A stretch of DNA of 64,000 nt from Bradyrhizobium sp. BR13661. Lineage in GTDB: Bacteria; Pseudomonadota; Alphaproteobacteria; Rhizobiales; Xanthobacteraceae. This document shows positions 24,397 to 33,108 of the stretch, piece after piece. Within the stretch, counting starts at the first letter, position 1, and each line of letters opens with the position of its first letter. The notes beneath the pieces are model-generated. The model did no database searches, was not told the DNA's origin, and was given only the letters and a program-made list of their open reading frames with translations. The DNA lies in the NCBI RefSeq assembly GCF_029892425.1, contig NZ_JARXWB010000021.1, positions 1-64,000 of the forward strand, given 5' to 3'. The position numbers and the translations under genes were made by a program.

Positions 24397-24903
24397 CTAG
24401 CTTGCAGCTCGCATATTCACCTTGCTCTCGGCCAGCGACGTCAGCTTTTTGTCCGTCGCCTTCTCTTCCTCGAGCGTCTTGGCGAGCACGGCGGCGCAGT
24501 CGCTGCGGCCAAGCTGTTTGGCCCAGGCGATCAGGCTGCCGTAGCGGACGATCTCGTAATGTTCGGCGGCCTGCGCCGCGTTGATCAGAGCTGCGTCGAG
24601 CACCGCCTTGTCGGCGACCTCACCCGCGGTCTCGTCGGCCTCTTCGATGATACCGTCGATGGCCGGGCAATCGACGGCCTTCACCGTGGCACCGTGCATC
24701 TTGAACACTTCCTCGAGCCGCGCGACGTGCTGCCTGGTTTCTTCGAGGTGCGTCAAAAAGCCCTGTTTCAGCTGCGGATCGGTGGCCTTGTCCGCCATTT
24801 TCGGCAGGGCCTTGGTGAGCTGCTGCTCGGCGTAATAGATGTCCTGCAGTTGATGCACGAACAGGTCGTTCATGGTCTTGATGTCTTTTGTGAACAGTCC
24901 CAT
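24397..24903 (-). CDS. YciE/DUF892 ferritin-like stress protein
   Basis: This is a 168-residue four-helix-bundle protein of the DUF892 family. It opens with MGLFTKDIKTMNDLFVHQL, followed by QDIYYAEQQLTKALPKMA, with carboxylates and histidines spaced as in ferritin-like di-metal sites (E26, E69-x-x-H region, E131-x-x). The helical repeats HLEETRQHVARLEEVFK and AAEHYEIVRYGSLIAWAK are typical. Family members are general-stress-induced in enterobacteria and rhizobia. ATG 24903 has GAGG upstream; the open frame to 24933 adds ten unlikely residues. An EcfG-like promoter lies 93 bp upstream. Confidence 0.88.
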   Translation of the reverse strand: MGLFTKDIKTMNDLFVHQLQDIYYAEQQLTKALPKMADKATDPQLKQGFLTHLEETRQHVARLEEVFKMHGATVKAVDCPAIDGIIEEADETAGEVADKAVLDAALINAAQAAEHYEIVRYGSLIAWAKQLGRSDCAAVLAKTLEEEKATDKKLTSLAESKVNMRAAS

Positions 24904-25320
24904 CGTTCCGATCCTCGTTGGTTTCGGGAACACGACGGCACCGGCTTGGACGAAAAGCCGCTTGTTTTGCCGTGTTCGGTTGCTGATGGGGCGCTAACCT
25001 GTGCCTCGCGCCGTCGTTCCAAAGAAACCCCGGGCGCGTTTGCGCCGGAACAATGCTTGCGGGCGCTGGATTTGGGACCATGTGAATATAATCGACACTT
25101 CGCCTTCGACTCACATGCTTAACGCGCGCCCCATGTGAACCACATATGACAAAAACAGCCGGTCCGGTGTAGTACGCGTCCTTGTCAAGGGCTGCACAAG
25201 TCGCCGTTTTTGCCTTAAATGAGCTACATCATGCCCAGCGATCGATGCCCCTTCGGGCACTGATCGCAACCGACTGGCCGATACCTGGCCAAGCCGGTCT
25301 TGCCCCCGCCGGGAGGATGA
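24904..25320. other. 417-bp divergent intergenic region
   Basis: The region separates the YciE-like and YbhN-like genes. It holds the EcfG-like promoter described separately and a GGGAGG Shine-Dalgarno at its right end. Short CACATG/CATGTG pairs lie at about 25078-25150. I see no small gene or RNA that I can support. Confidence 0.5.
24996..25020 (-). promoter_or_regulatory. EcfG (general stress response) type promoter
   Basis: Read on the minus strand the site is GGAAC, then 17 nt, then GTT (GGAAC at 25020-25016, GTT at 24998-24996). This closely fits the alphaproteobacterial EcfG consensus GGAAC-N16/17-cGTT, missing only the leading C. It points at the YciE-like gene, a typical general-stress target. 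Confidence 0.6.
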
Positions 25321-26403
25321 ATGCACGGACTGCTGCCCGCGCTGAAGCGCGGCTTCAAGAGATGGATCGGCTGGCGACGGCTCGGGATTGCCGCGAGCGT
25401 GATGATCATCGCCTTCGCGGTCACTCATTTGGTGCGCACTCTCAAGGGCATCGATACCGGGGTCGTCTTGACCACGTTGACCGAAATCCCCCGCGGCCAC
25501 ATCGGGCTCGCGGCGCTGTGCGTGTTTCTAGCCTTCTGCACGCTGACCTTTTACGACTTTTTTGCACTGCGAACGATCGGCAAGAAGCACGTTCCCTACC
25601 GCATCGCAGCGCTGTCCAGCTTCACGTCCTACTCGATCGGCCACAACATCGGCGCGACCGTGTTTACCGGCGGTGCGATCCGCTTCCGGATTTATTCGGA
25701 TTATGGGCTGAACGCGATCGACGTCGCCAAGATCTGTTTCCTCTCGGGCCTGACCTTCTGGCTCGGTAACATCTTCGTGCTGTCGATCGGCATGGCCATC
25801 CATCCGGACGCGGCCTCCTACATGGATCAGCTGCCATCGTCGATCAACCGGCTGATCGCCTTCGGCGGGCTCGCCTCGATCGCTGCCTATCTGGTCTGGC
25901 TCGGCATGGGCGAGAAGCGCCGCGAACTCGGCCAGAAGGGCTGGAAAGTGGTGCTGCCGTCGGCGCCGCTGACGCTGGTCCAGATCCTGATCGGCGTGGT
26001 CGATCTCGGCTTCTGCGCCTTCGCGATGTATCTGCTGATACCAGCCGATCCACCGATCGACTTCCTGTCGCTCGCGGTGGTGTTCATCCTGGCAACATTG
26101 CTCGGCTTTGCCAGCCATGCCCCCGGCTCGATCGGCGTGTTCGACGCCGCGATGCTGGTGGCGCTGCCGGAATTCGGCCGTGAGCAGTTGCTCGCGACCT
26201 TGCTGGTCTTCCGCATCCTCTATTTCGTGATCCCGTTTGGTCTCGCCATCTCCATCATGGGCACCCGCGAGCTCTGGATGAATGTGGTCCGGCCCTGGCA
26301 GGAGCGGCGGCGGCTGGCGGAAGCTTGCGCGCAGGCCAACCTGCCCAAGGAAGTGACGCCGATGGAACGTGAGCGGTTGGTGCGCCAGGTCAGTAAACGG
26401 TAA
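25321..26403 (+). CDS. YbhN/LPG-synthase-N-terminal-like membrane protein (UPF0104)
   Basis: This 360-residue polytopic inner-membrane protein has about eight membrane segments. It shows the UPF0104/AglD-type motifs: FTSYSIGHNIGATVFTGGAI in the first half and a LLGFASHAPGSIGVFDAAML segment in the second. It matches the membrane domain found at the N-terminus of lysylphosphatidylglycerol synthases but lacks the C-terminal catalytic domain, so a lipid- or isoprenoid-flippase-like role is more likely than synthesis (inference). The start ATG 25321 has GGGAGG directly upstream. It ends about 110 bp before the SGNH hydrolase gene. Confidence 0.85.
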   Translation: MHGLLPALKRGFKRWIGWRRLGIAASVMIIAFAVTHLVRTLKGIDTGVVLTTLTEIPRGHIGLAALCVFLAFCTLTFYDFFALRTIGKKHVPYRIAALSSFTSYSIGHNIGATVFTGGAIRFRIYSDYGLNAIDVAKICFLSGLTFWLGNIFVLSIGMAIHPDAASYMDQLPSSINRLIAFGGLASIAAYLVWLGMGEKRRELGQKGWKVVLPSAPLTLVQILIGVVDLGFCAFAMYLLIPADPPIDFLSLAVVFILATLLGFASHAPGSIGVFDAAMLVALPEFGREQLLATLLVFRILYFVIPFGLAISIMGTRELWMNVVRPWQERRRLAEACAQANLPKEVTPMERERLVRQVSKR

Positions 26404-26515
26404 GATCCGCCAACGGCTACCTCGGGAGCCCGCAAAAGCAGCAGACAGAAGGTTGCGAGCCGGGGAGCAATGCTCTCTTATTTCCGCCTCAACTTTGCCG
26501 TTGAAGACGCGGGTC

Positions 26516-28468
26516 ATGATTCCAGTTTCCCTACGCACTTTGCTCGTTGCCGCCCTGCTGCTGGCCGGGTCCCTCACCGCCTTGCCGATTCAGCGCGCCG
26601 CCGCACAGGATTCCGGCGCCATGCAGATCAATTGGGAGGTCCGCAACCGCTTCCGCCTGTTCCGCGAGGAGCGGGACTTCCTGCTGCACGTCGAGAATGC
26701 GCGTAACCGCAGCATCCTCGCCGCCGAGCAGTCCCTGGAGCTCCAGAGCGAGGGCCGCGGCTGGGCCCGCAACATGGTCAACCGGCTCTGCATCGACCTG
26801 CAGGGTCGGGTCAACCAGCCCTGCACCCGCGACAACGTCAAGGAGAACTACCTCACCCCGGTCGATCATCCCATCACCGTGCGCCTGACCGGCACGGTGC
26901 CGGTCGGCGCCACCTGCGCCTGGTCGTTCGACGATGGCGACGGACCGCAAACCACCACCTTCGACTGCGCCGAACCGATCAATCTGCGGGTCCGCTACGG
27001 CAAGCAGACGGTCGCAACCGTCGATGTCTCCTCCGGCTCCGATCCGAGCCAGCGCCTGCAGACCGAGATCCAGGTCCGCGACATCTTCATCGCCGGCCTT
27101 GGCGACAGCATCGCCTCCGGCGAAGGCAATCCGGACCGGCCGCTGGCACTCTCCGACGAGGGTTTTTGCTTCCGCTCCTATCTCGGCACGGGCGGCGGAC
27201 AATATTACCGGCCGAGCCGCGCCGGCTTCAAGGGCGGCCGCGCCTGCGAGGCGCCGGATACGCTCGCCAACTGGCAGCACTACGGCGCGCTCTGGTTCAA
27301 CTCGCCGTGCCACCGCTCGCTCTACAGCTATCAGGCTCGCACCGCGCTCGCGCTCGCGGTGCGCTATACCCACGTCGCCGTCACCTATCTGCCCCTCGCC
27401 TGCACCGGCGCCAGTATCAGCGACGGGCTGCTCGGCTCCCAGCGCGCCCGCGAATGTCCGCCCGGCAAGAGCGGCGTCTGCAACACCAGCGTGAATGCGC
27501 AGGTTGCCGAGCTGCGCGAGGCGCTCACCGCGGCGAAGAAACGCCAGCCGGATCGCAATCTCGATCTCGTGCTGCTCTCGATCGGCGCCAACGACGTCTA
27601 TTTCTCCGGCCTCGTCGCCGACGTCATTGTCGACACCGCAACCGAGCGTGCACTGTTCCGCCGTTCCGGCGTGATGGCGAGCGTCGACGATTCCCGTGAT
27701 GCGCTCCAGCGCGAGTTGCCGCAGAATTTCGTCAAGCTGCGCGAGGCGCTGAAGCCGCTGGTCGGCGGCGATCTCTCGCACGTGGTCTACGTCTCCTACG
27801 CCAATCCGGCGCTCGCCGACGGTGGAGTACCCTGTCGTGGCGGCCGCGGCGGTTTCGACATCCATCCGGCCTTCAACGCCGATCCGCAGCGGCTCGCCCG
27901 CGTCTCGACCTTCGTCGACACCGAGTTCCTGCCGCAACTGAAGGGACTGGCGACCTGCACGCAGGGCGCGCTGTGCCGTGATCCCGAGGCCGACCGCATG
28001 ACCTTTGTCGATACCCACCAGACCGCGTTCGCCGATCACGGCTTCTGCGCGCACGCCGGCACTGATCCCGAATTCGACCGCGCCTGCTTTGCCGAAAACG
28101 GCCAGAGCTTCAATCCGGACATCGTCAGCGCGGCGAGCCAGCCGATGCTATGCGGCCGCGGCGCCTCCGAATATCGCGCCTACCTGCCGCGTGCGCGCTG
28201 GATCCGCGATGCCAATGACAGCTACTTCGCGGCGATGACCTATCCGCAAGGATTGCCCGCGGCGAGCCAGCCGAACGACATCCACGACGCGACCTGGGGT
28301 GTGCTCTCGGCCGTCTATGGTGGCGCCGTGCATCCAAGCGCTGAAGGCCATGCCGCGATGGCGGATGCCACCCTGCCCGCTGCAAGCACCGTGCTGGGGC
28401 TGGATGCGGTGCCGCCCGGCGTCACGCGCGGTCTTCTGGCTCCGCTCTTGCCTGGCACGCAGCAATAG
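26516..28468 (+). CDS. exported SGNH/GDSL-type hydrolase
   Basis: This 650-residue protein has a cleavable signal peptide (MIPVSLRTLLVAALLLAGSL, cleavage after about AAAQ at 31). Residues 40-190 form a beta-rich region of unknown type with three cysteines. The hydrolase core begins with block I FIAGLGDSIASGEG (Ser about 198), then SIGANDVYFSGL (block III), and ends with AVHPSAEGHAAMA carrying the catalytic His. Many cysteines suggest disulfides in the periplasm. The substrate, an ester on lipid or polysaccharide, is not predictable. I chose ATG 26516 because the signal peptide begins there; the frame is open from 26369. Confidence 0.85.
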   Translation: MIPVSLRTLLVAALLLAGSLTALPIQRAAAQDSGAMQINWEVRNRFRLFREERDFLLHVENARNRSILAAEQSLELQSEGRGWARNMVNRLCIDLQGRVNQPCTRDNVKENYLTPVDHPITVRLTGTVPVGATCAWSFDDGDGPQTTTFDCAEPINLRVRYGKQTVATVDVSSGSDPSQRLQTEIQVRDIFIAGLGDSIASGEGNPDRPLALSDEGFCFRSYLGTGGGQYYRPSRAGFKGGRACEAPDTLANWQHYGALWFNSPCHRSLYSYQARTALALAVRYTHVAVTYLPLACTGASISDGLLGSQRARECPPGKSGVCNTSVNAQVAELREALTAAKKRQPDRNLDLVLLSIGANDVYFSGLVADVIVDTATERALFRRSGVMASVDDSRDALQRELPQNFVKLREALKPLVGGDLSHVVYVSYANPALADGGVPCRGGRGGFDIHPAFNADPQRLARVSTFVDTEFLPQLKGLATCTQGALCRDPEADRMTFVDTHQTAFADHGFCAHAGTDPEFDRACFAENGQSFNPDIVSAASQPMLCGRGASEYRAYLPRARWIRDANDSYFAAMTYPQGLPAASQPNDIHDATWGVLSAVYGGAVHPSAEGHAAMADATLPAASTVLGLDAVPPGVTRGLLAPLLPGTQQ

Positions 28469-28640
28469 TCGGATTGCGGACGATACGGGAACCGTTCGGT
28501 TACCGATCGCTCAAAATTGATGGCGCTGCCGTCAATTGAGTGCATGCCATTCAGGGCAGGTTCAGCCGACCTGCGGCATGATGCCGCCCATGTCATGAGA
28601 TGCGGGCGTCTCGTGACATCCGAACCCGTCGGGACCGATC

Positions 28641-30188
28641 GTGGACAGCACCAGCGCATATCGTCGAACGCGACTCTCCGGCCTTGCAGCGCTCGTGGCG
28701 CTCGCCACAGGCCTGACCTCGAATGTCTCCCGCGCCGACGATCTCAATCCGCACGACCTCGCTTTGCTCGATCGATTGACCTTTGGGGCGAGCACTGCGA
28801 GTGCCACGCACATGCATAGCATGGGCGCCGAACGCTGGCTTCAGGAACAACTGCATCCGGCCGGCAATCCGGCCCTGCCCGATGCGGCGAAAGCCCAGAT
28901 CGAGGCGATGCCCGACGTCCACAGCTTTCCGTTTGATATTGCGGTCGCCTTCGAGCAGCAATCCAAGAGTGCCAATCAGGTTGCCGATCCCGAGCAGAAG
29001 AAAGCCGCGCAGCAGGTCTTTCAGCAGGCGATGAACGATCGCGCCAAGCAGGCCGCGGCGCGCACCATCCTGCGCGCGCTCTACGCGCCCGATCAGTTGC
29101 GCGAGCGCATGGTCTGGTTCTGGTTCAACCATTTCAACGTCCACCAGTACAAATCGAATCTGCGCGTGCTGGTCGGCGACTACACCGACCACGCCATTCG
29201 TCCCAATTCGCTTGGCAAGTTTCGCGACCTGCTCGCCGCGACCGTTCGCCATCCGGCGATGTTGCGTTACCTCGACAATGCCGACAACGCGGCGGGCCAT
29301 CTGAACGAGAACTATGCCCGCGAGATCATGGAGCTGCACACCATGGGCGTCGGCTCCGGCTACACCCAGGCCGACGTCGAGGGGCTCGCGAAGATCCTCA
29401 CCGGGGTTGGTATCGACACCAAGCCGGAAGATCCAAAGCTCAAGCCGGAACTACAGTCCCAGCTCGTGCGCGAAGGCGCCTTCGAATTCAACCCGGCTCG
29501 TCACGATTACAGCGACAAGACGTTCCTTGGCCACACCATCAAGGGGCGCGGTCTCGCCGAGGTCGACGAGGCCATCGACATCCTGGTCCACCATCCGGCG
29601 ACCGCAACTCATGTGTCGCGCAAGATCGCGACCTACTTCGTCTCGGATAATCCGCCCGAAGCGCTGATCGCGCGGATGGCGCAGACCTTCAAAACCACCG
29701 ACGGCGACATCGCCGCCATGCTCGCCACGATGATCCATTCACCAGAGTTCGAAGCCGCGCTGAAACCCGGCACGCGCTTCAAGGATCCCGTGCAATATGT
29801 GCTGTCGGCGGTTCGTCTGGCCTATGACGACCGGGTGATCCTGAACACCGCGCCGATCCAGGGCTGGATCAATCGCCTCGGCGAAGGCCTGTTCAACCAC
29901 GAGACGCCTGATGGCTATGCGCTGACCTCGGCGTCATGGAGTGGCCCCGGTCAGATGATGGTTCGCTTCGAGATCGCGCGCCAGATCGGATCGGGCTCAT
30001 CCGGCCTGTTCAAGTCAGATGGACCGAACCCGGTGGAGCAGCCTGCGTTCCCGCTGCTGCAGAACGCACTCTACTTCAACGGCCTTCGCAAGACCCTCGG
30101 CCCGGCGACGCTGGCATCGCTCGACAGAGCAGTGTCGCCGCAGGACTGGAACACGCTGTTCCTGTCGTCACCGGAATTCATGCACTAA
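28641..30188 (+). CDS. DUF1800 family protein
   Basis: This 515-residue protein has a GTG start and a probable signal peptide (LSGLAALVALATGLTSNVSRA). DUF1800 hallmarks are visible: LLDRLTFGASTAS near the start, RMVWFWFNHFNVH, LDNADNAAGHLNENYAREIM, ELHTMGVGSGYTQADVEGLA, HPATATHVSRKIATYFV, and a final TLFLSSPEFMH. The family is almost always encoded beside a DUF1501 protein, as here (15-bp gap), and the pair is presumed to act outside the cytoplasm. Its reaction is unknown. Start choice rests on GGGA upstream of GTG 28641. Confidence 0.88.
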   Translation: MDSTSAYRRTRLSGLAALVALATGLTSNVSRADDLNPHDLALLDRLTFGASTASATHMHSMGAERWLQEQLHPAGNPALPDAAKAQIEAMPDVHSFPFDIAVAFEQQSKSANQVADPEQKKAAQQVFQQAMNDRAKQAAARTILRALYAPDQLRERMVWFWFNHFNVHQYKSNLRVLVGDYTDHAIRPNSLGKFRDLLAATVRHPAMLRYLDNADNAAGHLNENYAREIMELHTMGVGSGYTQADVEGLAKILTGVGIDTKPEDPKLKPELQSQLVREGAFEFNPARHDYSDKTFLGHTIKGRGLAEVDEAIDILVHHPATATHVSRKIATYFVSDNPPEALIARMAQTFKTTDGDIAAMLATMIHSPEFEAALKPGTRFKDPVQYVLSAVRLAYDDRVILNTAPIQGWINRLGEGLFNHETPDGYALTSASWSGPGQMMVRFEIARQIGSGSSGLFKSDGPNPVEQPAFPLLQNALYFNGLRKTLGPATLASLDRAVSPQDWNTLFLSSPEFMH

Positions 30189-30203
30189 GCACCGGAAATC
30201 GCC

Positions 30204-31397
30204 ATGAACCGTCGCGAGCTGATCAAGACCTTCGCCGCACTCGCTCCGCTCACGGTCGCCGGCCGCGTCTGGGCCGCGCCCGCGACCGATGCCCGCATGC
30301 TCGTGGTGTTCCTGCGCGGCGCCTATGACGCTGCGAATGTTGTCGTACCGGTGTCGAGCGATTTCTACCGTGCCTCGCGGCCGACGCTTGCCATCGCCAA
30401 GCCCGATGTCGGCAATCCCAACGCGGCGCTCGCGCTCGATTCCGATTGGGGCCTGCATCCGGCCTTGCGCGACAGCATCTATCCGCTCTGGGCCAAGCGC
30501 GAGATCGCCTTCATTCCCTTCGCCGGCACCAGCGACGACCTGACACGGAGCCATTTCGAGACCCAGGACACGATCGAGCTCGGCCAATCCGCAGGCGGTT
30601 CGCGCGACTATCGTTCCGGCTTCATGAGCCGGCTCGCCACCGAGCTGACGCGCGTCAAGCCGATCGCGTTCACCGACCAGTTGCCGCTGATCTTCCGCGG
30701 CAAAACGCAGGTGCCGAACACTGGCATCAACAACGTCGGCAAACCTGGCGTCGACGATCGTCAGGCCGATCTGATCAAGAAGATGTACGCCCAGTCCAAC
30801 CTCGCCTCTTCGGTGTCGGAAGGTTTTCGCGTACGCGACGACGTCTATCGTTCCGTCTCCGAGGAGATGAACGCCGCCAACCGGGGCGCCGTCTCGCCGC
30901 GCGGCTTCGAATTATCGGCGCGGCGCATCGGTCGGTTGATGCGCGAGCAATTCAACCTCGGCTTCGTCGACGTCGGCGGCTGGGACACCCATGTCAACCA
31001 GGGCGCCGCCAACGGCTATCTCGCCGATCGGCTCGGTGAGCTCGGGCGTGCGCTGATCGGCTTCTCCGAGGAAGTCGGGTCGGCGGCGTGGCGCGACACG
31101 GTGGTGGTCGTGATCTCCGAATTCGGCCGCACCTTCCGCGAGAACGGCGACCGCGGTACCGATCATGGCCATGGCAGCGTCTATTGGGTGCTCGGCGGCG
31201 GCATCAACGGCGGCCGCATTCTCGGCGAGCAGGTCAAGGTCGAGCAGCCGCATCTGTTCCAGAACCGCGACTATCCCGTGCTGACCGACTACCGCGCGCT
31301 GTTTGCCGATCTGTTCGGCCACGTCTTCGGCCTCGGCAACGAGAGCATCCAGCGCATCTTCACCGGCGTGCACCCGACGAACCTGGCACTGGTCTAG
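30204..31397 (+). CDS. DUF1501 family Tat-exported protein
   Basis: This 397-residue protein has a twin-arginine leader (MNRRELIKTFAALAPLTVAG, then VWAAP). DUF1501 proteins are related to the alkaline phosphatase/sulfatase fold. Here the segments MLVVFLRGAYDAANVVVP, RSHFETQDTIELG, NLGFVDVGGWDTHVNQG, VVVVISEFGRTFRENG and GTDHGHGSVYWVLGGGI carry the Asp/His residues expected to bind metal. It forms a pair with the DUF1800 gene 15 bp upstream. A repeat element of family A overlaps its stop codon. Confidence 0.9.
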   Translation: MNRRELIKTFAALAPLTVAGRVWAAPATDARMLVVFLRGAYDAANVVVPVSSDFYRASRPTLAIAKPDVGNPNAALALDSDWGLHPALRDSIYPLWAKREIAFIPFAGTSDDLTRSHFETQDTIELGQSAGGSRDYRSGFMSRLATELTRVKPIAFTDQLPLIFRGKTQVPNTGINNVGKPGVDDRQADLIKKMYAQSNLASSVSEGFRVRDDVYRSVSEEMNAANRGAVSPRGFELSARRIGRLMREQFNLGFVDVGGWDTHVNQGAANGYLADRLGELGRALIGFSEEVGSAAWRDTVVVVISEFGRTFRENGDRGTDHGHGSVYWVLGGGINGGRILGEQVKVEQPHLFQNRDYPVLTDYRALFADLFGHVFGLGNESIQRIFTGVHPTNLALV

Positions 31398-31498
31398 CGC
31401 ATGATCCGGAAAAGTGTGAAGCGGTTTTCCGAAAAGATCATGCCCAAACAAAGAGCCAAAGCGCGATGACGATTCAACCCAATCTCATCGCGCTTTAG
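31395..31498. repeat. dispersed intergenic palindromic repeat, family A copy 2
   Basis: This element starts with the stop codon of the DUF1501 gene (TAGCGCATGATCCGGAAAAG) and ends CGCGCTTTAG. It matches the 15584-15690 copy over nearly its full length, with scattered substitutions. The remaining 181 bp to the next gene hold the gud operon leader. Confidence 0.85.
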
Positions 31499-31679
31499 CT
31501 CGCTCTGCCGCGAAACGTCCCGTTCGCCCGGCGCGATATTTACGATCGCGTTCCCTGACCTGCCGTTCCATCAATTCAAAAACGGCATCAATCGATACCC
31601 CCTTCAACTTGGACACTTTCCCGCGCGCGCCTCTAGGAGTCGAGGTGAGGAAACAATTCAAGTTCTAAGGAGGCGCCTG

Positions 31680-33029
31680 ATGAGCGCAGTGGTGTCCGCA
31701 ACGGACGCGAAGAGGTCCCGCGTCAGGCTCTTCATCGTGACCATGCTGTTCCTGGTCACCACGGTCAATTACGCCGACCGCGCCACGCTCTCGATCGCCG
31801 GCCCCGCCCTCTCCAAGGAACTCCATCTCGATCCCGTCGCCATGGGCTGGATCTTCTCGGCGTTCGGCTGGTCCTATGTGGTCGCGCAGGTGCCGGGCGG
31901 CTGGCTGCTCGACCGTTACGGCTCGCGCCTCGTCTATGCCTTCAGCATCATCGTCTGGTCGCTGTTCACGATGATGCAGGGCTGGGTCGGCTTCCTCAGC
32001 GCCGGTGCGGCCATCGTCGCGCTGTTCGCGCTTCGCTTGCTGGTCGGCGTCGCGGAAGCGCCGTCGTTCCCCGCCAACGCGCGCATCGTCGCGGCCTGGT
32101 TTCCCGGCAACGAGCGCGGCACCGCATCGGCCTTCTTCAATTCGGGGCAGTATTTCGCGACCGTGATCTTCGCGCCGCTGATGGCCTGGATCGCCCATGA
32201 TTTCGGCTGGCGCTACGTATTCTCAGTGATGGGCGGGCTCGGAATCATCATGGGCCTCGTCTGGATCAAGACGGTCTACAGCCCGAAGGAGCATCCTTCG
32301 ATCAACGAGGCCGAGTTCGATTATATCAAGGAGGGCGGTGCGCTGGTCGATCTCGACGCGCCCAAGGACAGCCTGAGGTCCGATCAGGCCGATTCCGGCC
32401 CGCAACGGGACCATATCCGCCAGCTGCTCTCCAACCGCATGATGCTCGGCGTCTATCTCGGCCAGTACTGCATCAACACGCTGACCTATTTCTTCCTGAC
32501 CTGGTTCCCCGTGTACCTCGTCAAGGAGCGCGGCCTGTCGATCCTGCAAGCCGGTTTCGTTGCGACGCTGCCAGCGCTGTGCGGCTTCATCGGCGGCGTG
32601 CTTGGCGGCATCATTTCCGACGCCATCCTGCGCGCGACCGGTTCGCTGACCATGGCGCGCAAGATCCCGATCGTCGGCGGCATGCTGCTGTCGATGTCGA
32701 TCATCGGCTGCAACTACGTCGATGGCCAGGCGCTGGTGGTCGGCTTCATGGCGCTCGCCTTCTTCGGCAAGGGCATCGGCGCGCTCGGCTGGGCTGTTGT
32801 CTCCGATACCTCGCCCAAGGAAGCTGGCGGCGTCTCCGGCGGCCTGTTCAACGCCTTCGGCAACCTCTCCTCGATCACCACACCGATCGTGATCGGCTAC
32901 ATCGTCGCCTGGACCGGCTCCTTCAACGGTGCCCTGGTTTTCGTCGGCATCAACGCGATGGTCGCCGCGTTCGCCTACCTCGTGGTGGTCGGCAAGATCG
33001 AGCGGGTGGTGCTCAAACGTTCCTCCTGA
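31680..33029 (+). CDS. gudP: MFS aldarate transporter (GudP-like)
   Basis: This 449-residue major facilitator of the anion:cation symporter group has 12 membrane segments. Typical GudP/ExuT features are FLVTTVNYADRATLSIAGPA in the first helix/loop, GWSYVVAQVPGGWLLDRYGS after helix 2, and LRLLVGVAEAPSFPANARIV. It should import D-glucarate and galactarate by proton symport. AAGGAGG ahead of ATG 31680 gives a strong start. It heads a cluster with glucarate dehydratase, KdgD and galactarate dehydratase, which supports the substrate. A terminator follows, separating it from the LysR gene. Confidence 0.88.
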   Translation: MSAVVSATDAKRSRVRLFIVTMLFLVTTVNYADRATLSIAGPALSKELHLDPVAMGWIFSAFGWSYVVAQVPGGWLLDRYGSRLVYAFSIIVWSLFTMMQGWVGFLSAGAAIVALFALRLLVGVAEAPSFPANARIVAAWFPGNERGTASAFFNSGQYFATVIFAPLMAWIAHDFGWRYVFSVMGGLGIIMGLVWIKTVYSPKEHPSINEAEFDYIKEGGALVDLDAPKDSLRSDQADSGPQRDHIRQLLSNRMMLGVYLGQYCINTLTYFFLTWFPVYLVKERGLSILQAGFVATLPALCGFIGGVLGGIISDAILRATGSLTMARKIPIVGGMLLSMSIIGCNYVDGQALVVGFMALAFFGKGIGALGWAVVSDTSPKEAGGVSGGLFNAFGNLSSITTPIVIGYIVAWTGSFNGALVFVGINAMVAAFAYLVVVGKIERVVLKRSS

Positions 33030-33065
33030 GCGCTCCGGGTGATCGGAGTGGGACAGGCAACTCAA

Positions 33066-33098
33066 CGGCGGCCCTAAGAAGCCGCCGTCTTTGTTTTG
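33066..33098 (+). terminator. terminator after gudP
   Basis: A 7-bp stem CGGCGGC (33066-33072) / GCCGCCG (33081-33087) is followed by the T-rich run TCTTTGTTTT. The T-tract runs straight into the GGAGG of the LysR gene, so it could also work as an attenuator. Confidence 0.75.
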
Positions 33099-33108
33099 GA
33101 GGTGATCG

